A stretch of DNA of 27,300 bases, from NCBI GenBank assembly GCA_009663005.1, contig VIGQ01000656.1:1-27300 (forward strand), written 5' to 3'. Positions 20,067-27,300 of this stretch are shown one piece after another; position 1 is the first letter of the stretch, and every line of letters starts with the position of its first letter. The notes under the pieces are model-generated. The model saw nothing but the letters and a program-made list of their open reading frames with translations, searched no databases and was not told where the DNA came from. The translations under genes were made by a program, and so were the position numbers. This DNA comes from Actinidia chinensis (Eukaryota; Streptophyta; Magnoliopsida; Ericales; Actinidiaceae).

Positions 20067-20459
20067 TTTTTCAATATATGTGAGTGCAAATTAGTATTTT
20101 TACATATTGTCGTAGTCCGGGACTAATTGTCCCACCCCTCACCATGGGACAGGATAATCCCATATATGTGGACTATTGTCCGTGCGGACTAATAGTCCGA
20201 AGCCATTTTAGCAAACAAACACGGGACTGGATTGACTCGTTTCCAGTCCGACTAGTCCGACGTAGTTCGGGCACGCCCTTAGGGATCAATAAATAATTGG
20301 CTGTCACCGAGATTAAAGAATGACGAACCATATGAGTTAAATTCTATAGAAAGATTTGAAAAATGTACCTCAACTAAATCTAGAAAATGTAAAACAACAT
20401 GGCCAGTAACAGAAACCTACCCCAATTTACATTTTGGGTAAGTTGTTTTAGTTATTTTG

Positions 20460-20703
20460 GGCTTCTCAGTGACAAACTCGTCTTCCTTGTTCTATGATAA
20501 TAAGTCTGCTATCATTTAACTTCGATCCGTCCTTTCATGATAGAACAAAATACATTGAAGTGATATTCATCTTTATCGAAAAAAGTTTGTTTCAGTGTTA
20601 TTACTTCCAGTTCTGTTCCATCTTTGCTCAGACTGCTGATATGTTTACTAAGTCCATTGGCCTTCATTGCTCAAGTCATCTTTTACCAATCTTCTACTTA
20701 GCT
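20460..20703 (+). pseudogene. Copia RNase H remnant
   Basis: The plus strand reads LFYDNKSAIS at about 20490-20520, then FHDRTKYIEVIFIFIEK at about 20533-20584 and FAQTADMFTKSIG at about 20626-20664. These match the DNQSA, FHERTKHIEVDCHFIRE and QLADIFTKSLG blocks at the end of a Copia polyprotein. The ORF ends with Ala-stop at 20706, just before a polypurine tract. Only the 3' end of the element is present; it belongs to a different lineage and orientation from the element at 10076-15149. Confidence 0.8.
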
Positions 20704-20711
20704 TGAGGGAG

Positions 20712-20912
20712 TGTGAAATTAGAAGATTTCATTCTTTAATTAGTTAGGAAAGTTCTTAATTAATTATTTTATAATAGGTCTGTTGAACAAAGGTTTAATT
20801 AGGGAAGATTTACTTTCTAGTTTTCATTATTTGAGTTATAGTTTGTATTATACATTGAGTTAAAAGTTTAGTAATAAATCAAGCTTTTTCCATATTTCTT
20901 TAAGTCTTCACA
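20712..20912 (+). repeat. Short 3' LTR of the second Copia remnant (provisional limits)
   Basis: After the purine tract TTGAGGGAGTG (about 20703-20713), a TG... segment runs to CTTCACA at 20912, about 200 bp, with a GTTATAGTTTGTATTATACATTG block (limits 20835-20860) that resembles an LTR promoter/terminator area. No second LTR is present to confirm the borders. Confidence 0.5.
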
Positions 20913-21684
20913 AGGGGTATCTAAAATACTCCTATTATAACGGGAATTGATGATCGGTTATGATATATCTTTAGGTTCGACTTTGTGATAAAAAAAGTTT
21001 TGATTTCTTCTGTTAATCAATGTGATGAATATTAATTTGAGCGAGCTATTTGTATTATTTTTTAAAATTACTATAACCGCTCTATTAAAAGTTTTATCCT
21101 TTTATTTAGTCTCAACTTCTCGTTTTTGTATTATTAAGAACCCTCCCCTATGACCATTTCACTCTTAACACCTTGAGTTCAAACGGGCTAAAGACAATAG
21201 CAAAAACATGGGTGATGTTGTTCTACAGTTTAATTTTTATTTTTGTAACACATAAAGAAAAAACTTGTTTATATTGTTATTTATAAATTGTAAATAAGGC
21301 AAAATATTTTTACTATTTTTTAAAATAGTAAAACAAACAAAAGATATTTTTATTTTGTTATAAAAATTTTTCATCCAAATTTTCCTACCACCTCCACTCC
21401 ACCCTTTTTTAAAATTAGTTAAAAAAAACACGAATATATTTTTGTTTTTGAATAATTTAAAAAAGTGAACACAAAAATTATTTTACTTTTCTGTTTTAAT
21501 AAAAAAACTAAACAAAAAATAAACCAAAACACAAAAAAATAAAAAAAAAATTGAACGTATCAAACATAACATGCTGCCTCTGCGTTCATCTCACCCCCCT
21601 AAATAACTGCGGCTAAACTAATAATCTCACTCTTTCTTTCTACCATCGATTAAAGTAAAAAATTTTACATTTGAATATTGGTGG
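20913..21684. other. AT-rich noncoding DNA
   Basis: No gene or clear repeat recognised. GGGGTATC immediately after the LTR end vaguely resembles a primer-binding site but lacks the rest of it. Confidence 0.35.
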
Positions 21685-23003
21685 ATGGGGCATATAACCG
21701 TTCCCTTATTTTTTTTTTTTTTTTTTTTTTCTTTATTTTTGTAATAAAAATAAAAAATTGAAAGAAAAATTGGGCAGAAAATAAACTTTTTTTATGGAAA
21801 AAAAAGTAAAAAATACTCGTTTTTGCTTTCAACAATATTTTTAAAAGTTTATAGAGTTTCTAATTTAGCGTCAAAGTTTCTTTTCAAATTTTCATTCGTT
21901 TTGAAAATTCATACTTTTTTAGATTTCACTGATTTTTTTTGCTTCTCACAAATATGGCACCAAACAAATTAAGAAAAGGGATTATTTTTTTCTTCTTCCA
22001 TAAACTTTGTGCCTTTGTACCCGATCTAACTGTACACGTGTTGTACCAATGGCGGAGCCAGAAAATTCATCGGGGGCAACAACCAAAAAAAAAAAAATTT
22101 TATCACTACTGGTAGTGCTAAATTTTTTTTTTAAATCTAGCGGGGCAGTGCCCCCCATTGGCCTTCAAGTTTCGCCCCTGTCTGTACTGACCCAAACCAG
22201 TTTATACCTGTAGATTCAGACTGGGGAGTTGCAATAGCACTAGAAATTTCACATAGGCCAAGTCTAAATCTGGATTAATTTTGAAGGAGCACCGAAAGAA
22301 AATAAAATTTTGAATGGGAATAAAATAACACTTGGAGTAAGCGGAATAAAAGAATGGAACAAGGGCTATTAGGTGATTCTTATTATGAGCACTAAATGGA
22401 GTTTGGTGAGAAAAGAAAAAAAAATAGAGTACAAAAATAATCTAAGTCATTGTTTAGATAAGTTAAGACTTAAAGATGGGACAAATGAAGATAAATAATG
22501 AAAAAAATATCGTCTAGTTGTGTAGATTGAGATTTGATGAAGGAAAGAAGAAGAAAAAAAAAAGGGAAAAATTACAATTCAAGCTTCAAATTTAATGTTT
22601 TTGGTTACTTTATTTTTCCAAATACAAATATTTCCCTTAGATCAATACATCGTTGAAAGAACTAGAAGAATTCAGCCTCCTTAACCTTAAGAGCATCTAT
22701 CCAATCTTCTACTTAGAAGATCAAAATAATTTTTTTAATCCAAAAAGTGGATGTGAAGGACTTGTGATTTAAACTGGTAGAGGCAGAAACCATTTTTAAC
22801 TAGCAACAACTTAGAGATCAAATAAATATGCTTCACCAATATTTAAAGATAATGAACAAAGTGTATCTTTGCGACCCTTTAAATTTGATAGAAATATTGA
22901 AAAAAAGTACCTTCAACTAAATCGCAGAAACTTAGTTAAACACAAGTGCCAGCAATAGAAAAAACTGGTCCGTTTGGGTAAGTTTGTTTTAGTTGTTTTA
23001 GTT
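21685..23003. repeat. Segmental duplication, copy B (carries a small GGCGGAGCC element)
   Basis: Aligned counterpart of 18075-20458. It lacks the Harbinger-like element but has an extra 130-bp insertion at about 22049-22182. It also contains a poly-T run of over 20 bases near 21710. Substitutions and indels are numerous, so the duplication is old or heavily affected by sequence error. Confidence 0.7.
22049..22182. mobile_element. Small non-autonomous element with GGCGGAGCCA end
   Basis: The left end ATGGCGGAGCCAGAAAATT and right end GGGGCAGTGCCCCCCATTGG...TTCGCCCCTG are of the widespread plant repeat type with GGCGGAGCC termini. Copy A of the segmental duplication is uninterrupted here (GTGTTGGCCCAACCC), so this is an insertion. 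Flanks TTGTACCA and CTGTACTG are a possible imperfect 8-bp target duplication, which would suit a hAT-like mechanism. Confidence 0.6.
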
Positions 23004-23621
23004 TTTACGTTTTTATGAACTGTTTCACCATTTGATCAAAATTTTATCAATTGTGCGCGTCTAAAATTTTAAATTTTTTTTATTCTAATTTGGAAAAAAA
23101 ATCATATTTTTTTCTTTTGTGGATTTTTGAAATTAAATAATTATTTTTTTTATTATTTAGACTCGTGCCGTTAAGAGAAAACGGGAAGTATAAAAAAATT
23201 TTTTAATCAATGATATAAAAGTTTTCTAAAGATGGGGAAACCTCAAAAACAAAGCAGCCAAAAAAATCAATTAAAAACATTTTCTAAAAAGTCTCTATAT
23301 TGTTCATTTTAAAGTTGCAAATAACCCTCTTGGAATACTCGTAAAATATTCTATTACGATTAGAAAACAATAGTAAAAACTTCAAATTCAAGGTTATTCA
23401 ATTAAAAGCGATATACCTCAATTAGAACACAAGTCACGTTGCAACAGAATCCACATCCATGGTTAAATCAAAAACTCACGTGGAGATTTGGAGGAGTTTC
23501 TTTACATAATCTTTTGCTTTTTTTTTTCTGTCCAATTTCAAAATCCACCAAAAATTACAAACATAAACAAGCTATGGAGGCTTCGGTAAATACATGTCCA
23601 TTGAGCCTAAACTCAGGAAAC
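23004..23621. other. AT-rich noncoding DNA with an inverted fragment of the Harbinger-like interior
   Basis: The minus strand of about 23166-23215 reads GATTAAAAAATTTT...GTTTTCTCTTAACG, matching the repeated motif at 19343-19380 and 19620-19660. Otherwise nothing recognised. Confidence 0.4.
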
Positions 23622-24128
23622 TGACAAGGACTAGACCCTGTATTACATCGATGCCTATTCGAGTTCACCGGAGAGTCTCTTCTTTTCGAAGATAAACAAA
23701 TAAATTCTATGAATATTCAGTACAGAATAACATTTGACGATAACAAAGGTTGTATTGACTTGATTCTCTGGCATGCCTATTTATAGGAGAATATGTTCCC
23801 TCCAAAACTTCTCCCTCCCATAGTTTCCTGTAACGACCAACATTAAGATGGTTCACCGGTCACCTCAAAAGAGTCCACGTCACATCACAAAAGCATATGA
23901 TGAAGTTAATTCCATGTATCTAGGAGGTCGTCGTATAAATACCACCTAATCCCAAACCCGCCCCACCTATGTGGCAGTGGGTTCTCACATTACTTATGTC
24001 CGGAGACTACCTGATTCTGAGATGCAAGTTATCCGTCATTATCTGCTTGCACGAACTTGTCCATGCTTCTTTCATCTGGAAATTACCACCTGTCATGTTT
24101 TCGACAGTTACTAAAATTAGTGTAAACA
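23622..24128 (-). repeat. Possible solo LTR
   Basis: The minus strand starts TGTTTACACTAA and ends CTTGTCA, about 507 bp, with a TATA-like CTATAAATAG near 23785-23795 roughly two thirds along. This layout resembles an LTR with U3, TATA and R-U5. There is no partner LTR in the window and no convincing target duplication (GAAAC against GTACA). It could instead be promoter and 5' UTR of an unrelated gene. Confidence 0.3.
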
Positions 24129-24770
24129 GTACACATGCCTAATTGCTATATCAGAAAACTATAATATAATACAGTTGCATATGTATCAATCTTAGCTGAC
24201 TCAAGTGGCATACGAAATTTCTATTGAAGGCAGTGTGGACCCAACAGCCAATTTATTTATGGGACTTGCGTCATCAACTGCAAGTCAGCAGAGTGCTCTG
24301 CTCCTTTTTTTGCTACCAAACCTGATATGCCCTCTATTTATGAAAATGCCGAAAATTCATGGAAACATATTCACATCCTAATATCTACTTCTTTTTGGTG
24401 GCGAACTATATTTAAAACCACGAAAGAAAACAACACTGGAAATAAAAGACGAGAGTACAGACTTGAGAGCAAACCAAATTCTGCCAAGACGGTATTTCAT
24501 TGACCCCATCCTTCAGGAGCATCAGGACAAATTAACCATATCTAGAAGAGGCTCTTTTTAGGAAATAAAGGCATTTCTCTACGATGAAATGGTGATACCC
24601 ACATCAGCAGAACGATTGGACCACAAAGGGGGCGTGTTTACCCCGCCCAACTACATTGTCAAAAAAACAACCCCCCAACGAAATGAGAATAGAGATTAAA
24701 TCCCGTGATTTTGTCTCTATTGTTAACCCTTTAACACCATATAGCAAGGAAGGACAAAATTGGCATGTTA
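24129..24770. other. Intergenic DNA downstream of receptor copy 3
   Basis: No gene recognised. A minus-strand stretch near 24490-24540 reads ICPDAPEGWGQ followed by a stop, which could be the last codons of an exon, but nothing supports it further. Short ORFs on both strands at 24604-24847 overlap each other and look like chance. Confidence 0.3.
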
Positions 24771-25144
24771 AATCACAAACCCGAACCATACATTATAAAT
24801 GCATGCAATGGCGCCAAGCAGCACAATTATACATTTCAAACACCTAGTGCTCGTAGGATTATGACTTTCAGAAACAGTAATTTCTCCAATTTTAACAACG
24901 TCCAATGCTATTTCAGCATTAATATACAAATATAATTTCCAGTTCCATCCTTATCATTATATGAAGAAAGGATAAATGCATTAGCATAGTGTTATCTGTA
25001 GTTCTCAATTGCCACCGTGATCAATGTTATTTCAGCATTTTATTCATATGAATATAGTTTCCAGTCCCACCATACTCATTACTCCAGTCTATATTCATGT
25101 TTCAACCGTTGGGACTAAATTGAAATTGGCTTATGAAACAAAAG
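24771..25144. other. 3' flank of receptor copy 3, shared with copy 2
   Basis: Carries CCAAGCAGCACAATT and the TTATGAAACAAAAGTTAC block found beside copy 2 at 5177-5440. Probably 3' UTR and flank duplicated with the gene. Confidence 0.45.
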
Positions 25145-27010
25145 TTACCAAACCTTGTTGTAGGCACAGAGGCAGCTGCATAATGTCCTCCTGTGGATCG
25201 TCAGGGGCACCAAACTTGATTTCATATTCCTGCGTCTCCTGACGATGCAAAGGAACGCTGCAAGCACTCACCACATCATCCTAGACAGCCGATCAGCTCC
25301 TCGAAAGAAACAAACACAATTCTGCAGTACTGCAAAACAACCTCAAACAGTTAGGCGCTATTTCCCTATCAGATGTTGATCAATTACCCGTTGCAATGTT
25401 TTTCTTTTGAATGCAGCTCTTGAACCATTGCACCAGATCTTCTGATCCTGTTAAGTGATGACACAATGGCTCTCTACGGACAAATTACTTCCAACAAAAA
25501 TACCACCCGAGATGAGACACTCAGATTGGTCGTTAGGTGACTGCACAGTTAGTACTCGGATCCAGGTACCTGAGAGTTTCCATGAAACACTTTAGGTGAC
25601 AATAGTTCTTGTACTTTGTTAAGTTTAAATCATATACTTCAATCTGAACTTTTGGAACCCACTTCTCAATCAGCAAAATAATGGTGGACTTCAAGTTCCC
25701 ATGAATGCTTGCACTCCTTAGAATTTAGTAGGAGGATTGTATCCTCGCGGGCAGCACCGAGGACCAGATCTCAAGCCAGCGTTTCCACGGAAAAGGATCT
25801 TTACCTGCTCCATAGAGGTGACGACTGAGGTTTCACTACACCAGAACTTTTACACGAACAATTGTTCATTGGATCTTTGCAGTGATGATTTTTTTTTTTT
25901 TTTTCGAAGAACCATGTGGAGATGATGGAACCGAGTGCACATTTCACCCTCTGCAAGAAACATGTCATCTGCTGCTAGGGTGACCTTTCGAAAGCAACTG
26001 AAAGTTTCCGTTGTCATGTAGCACAGTACATCTTCCCATCGGGACCGCCATTACTTGATAACAGATTTCAGTGGAGTTGTTGTGGAAGCTCGGACTTCAG
26101 AAGGGAGAAACGTCGGCAGGGCAGTACAGTACTGGTGGAAGGTGAGAATTGGATTAGTACTGTCTGGTAAGACGGTTAAGTTTTCCACGTTGTTGGCTTG
26201 GATTTACCCACACATGAGATTCACCACCAGCATCATTGACCCTTGTCTTTCTCATTCAAGATTCATACCTTGGCAATACTTAAACCATTTTGGTTATAGT
26301 TTTCTTTCTTGGCTTTTTCCTTGGGCATATCAGGAAACTTTCTTGCACAGATAGAGTAGAGCCTATAGGTTCCTCAGTGTACTTGCTCAGCAATTTGGTT
26401 GTTATTAGTAGTCCCTCTACATAAACAACTATTCCTATTACTCCGAAAGCGTCAATAGAATGCTAACAACCATACAAACATTAACCGCGCTTCTGTCAGT
26501 AGAAGCTATTGCACCAAGTATAGTGAAGCCAATGCAAACTCAAGCCTCTGCACAACCATTGACATTCTGACTGTTCATTGGACGCAATGCAAGGTGTTAG
26601 CAACTTCTGACAAAGACTTTTAAGTCAATGTGGCGAAAATATTTCTCCATTGATACTGGGGTCGATGATCTAATCAAGTTGCCCTTTGATTGTGACATTG
26701 TGCCCAGAGCGATAGGTGCCGGTCCTCCCCTCAAATCTTTTATCAACTGCTGGTGTTCCACACAGTAGTTCGAACAATACCCACTCCAAAGGGATAAACG
26801 TCAGAATCCAGTCGGTCTATGCGTTCAAGAAATATTCCGCGTCAAAAACACGAATGTGCTATAACTTCCGTGATGACATAGGTGCTGGGACTGGTTTGTG
26901 GTGTTGCGCCCATTTGGACGCCAGAAGTCGAAATCTATTGGACACCTCTACCTTCCAATCACTTTCAACTTCTATTGGCACTCTCACTGTCAACTCTCAC
27001 TACTAACACC
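25145..27010 (-). pseudogene. CrRLK1L-type tandem-kinase receptor, copy 3 (5'-truncated)
   Basis: Minus strand, parallel to copy 2 from the middle of kinase 1 to the stop. Kinase 1 (about 26560-27010) starts inside the catalytic-loop region, then shows a damaged DFG near 26925-26940, QTSPSTYVITEV near 26870-26900, AEYFL near 26835, SDVYPFGV near 26800-26815, and DPSINGEIF near 26650-26680. A linker piece at 26300-26350 is nearly identical to copy 2. Kinase 2 occupies about 25200-26120, and the reading ends with CLCAYNKVW and a TAA at 25145-25147. Ectodomain, membrane helix and kinase N-lobe are not present to the right up to 27300; homology seems to stop near 27010. With those parts missing it is probably a pseudogene regardless of sequencing quality. 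Confidence 0.62.
25200..26120 (-). CDS. Copy 3: kinase 2, pseudokinase-like
   Basis: Minus strand: DNGNFQ followed by a VA-SKGHP segment near 25985-26025, equivalent to DNGKTQVAMKGAP of copy 2. A clean single-frame block at about 25610-25706 reads IHGNLKSTIILLIEKWVPK and then VQIEVYDLNLTKY. Here HRD is HGN, the catalytic-loop Asn is Ile, and DFG is DLN. Further on are sequences parallel to the GY-DPEYY region near 25545-25580 and the C-lobe end near 25270-25420. The block from HGN to DLN needs no frame correction, so the altered residues are not produced by local indels. The same three sites are altered in copy 2, which supports an ancestral pseudokinase-like state. Confidence 0.62.
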
Positions 27011-27300
27011 AAACATTACCATCTACCTACAACTTTCATCTTTTATCGACACAATTTAAGTCGCACTACAACTATCTTATTGTGCAGCTCTTGTGATGGT
27101 GGAGGGTGTCGTAACCATAACAGTAGAGGTGGACTTTAAGTGGAATAGTTAGAGCTTGTGGCTAGTGGTGGAGGGGTTTTAATGAAAAATGAAAGCGATA
27201 TTCAAGTAAGAGTGGTGGGCCCCCGATGCATTATTTGGAGAAGACAAGGATAAAATAAGGTCACAATGGGCATTTAGATACCAATTGTTCTTAAAATTAA
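27011..27300. other. Unassigned sequence beyond the truncation of receptor copy 3
   Basis: Kinase similarity stops around 27010, within the catalytic loop on the minus strand. No N-lobe follows. The stretch contains GGTGG-rich and AT-rich parts and no recognised domain; it may belong to an inserted repeat that continues past the window. Confidence 0.35.

Larger units (their letters stand above)
19051..20278. mobile_element. PIF/Harbinger-like non-autonomous element with TTA target duplication
   Basis: TTA flanks both sides (19048-19050 and 20279-20281), and the homologous empty site in copy B carries a single TTA near 22810. Ends are inverted but diverged: GGAGCCTCGTTTG against GGGCGTGCCCGAAC. 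Subterminal inverted blocks are clearer: CTCGTTTGTTTGCC (19056) against GTGTTTGTTTGCT; TTGTCCCATGG (about 19170) against CCATGGGACA (about 20142); and CGGACTGGAC (about 19196) against CCAGTCCG (about 20243). The 700-bp interior is AT-rich, contains a tandem duplication and a GA-rich tract, and encodes no transposase. Confidence 0.7.
18075..20458. repeat. Segmental duplication, copy A (interrupted by a MITE)
   Basis: The parts 18075-19047 and 20282-20458 align in order with 21685-23003. Shared landmarks include ATAACCG-TTCC, AATTTCACATA-GCCA, TTTTGAATGGGAATAAAA, CCAATCTTCTACTT, AAAAAGTGGATGTGA and the final TGGGTAAGTT-GTTTTAGTT. The intervening 19051-20278 is absent from copy B. No coding content seen. 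Confidence 0.7.

Noticed and set aside
20913..20935. Primer-binding site after the 200-bp LTR (GGGGTATC)
   Set aside because: The match ends after a few bases, and the RNase H and purine tract upstream show this is a 3' LTR.
24604..24847. Overlapping short ORFs on both strands downstream of copy 3
   Set aside because: No similarity recognised and they oppose each other over the same bases.

Overview
The window is nuclear DNA of a flowering plant, probably a dicot. The evidence is malectin-like receptor kinases of the CrRLK1L (FERONIA) class, an RPK2-like LRR-receptor-kinase fragment, a full-length Ty1/Copia retrotransposon primed by initiator Met-tRNA, several MITE-like elements, and AT-rich intergenic sequence. 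I see no bacterial, organellar, tRNA, rRNA or CRISPR feature. No long coding region stays in one frame. Conserved motifs hop between minus-strand frames through one- and two-base indels, in genes and transposon alike, and the two Copia LTRs also differ largely by indels. Uncorrected long-read error is therefore as likely as gene decay, and all protein calls are frame-corrected by eye.

Layout. (1) 1-2945, minus: CrRLK1L copy 1 (signal peptide, malectin-like ectodomain, membrane helix, kinase 1) running into an RPK2-like juxtamembrane/kinase N-lobe cut by the window edge. (2) 2946-5437: duplicated 5' flank, AT-rich spacer, an inverted-repeat element at 4198-4970, and the 3' flank of copy 2. (3) 5438-9282, minus: CrRLK1L copy 2, the only complete copy, reading as ectodomain - membrane helix - kinase 1 - linker - kinase 2. 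(4) 10076-15149, minus: Copia element with both LTRs, PBS, PPT and recognisable gag, protease, integrase, RT and RNase H. (5) 15150-24130: repeat-rich DNA with a diverged segmental duplication (18075-20458 and 21685-23003), each copy carrying a different transposon, plus a second Copia remnant and several MITEs. (6) 25145-about 27010, minus: CrRLK1L copy 3, truncated, with part of kinase 1, the linker and kinase 2.

The most interesting content is the tandem-kinase receptor family. Copies 2 and 3 share a second kinase domain whose catalytic motifs are altered in the same way (HG[D/N] for HRD, loss of the catalytic-loop Asn, DL[D/N] for DFG), which suggests a receptor carrying a kinase plus a pseudokinase. 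In copy 1 the second module is instead of RPK2 type, so partner-kinase exchange or chimera formation is a possibility. The biological role is inference: CrRLK1L proteins sense cell-wall state or RALF peptides, and tandem kinase-pseudokinase proteins are known plant immune receptors.
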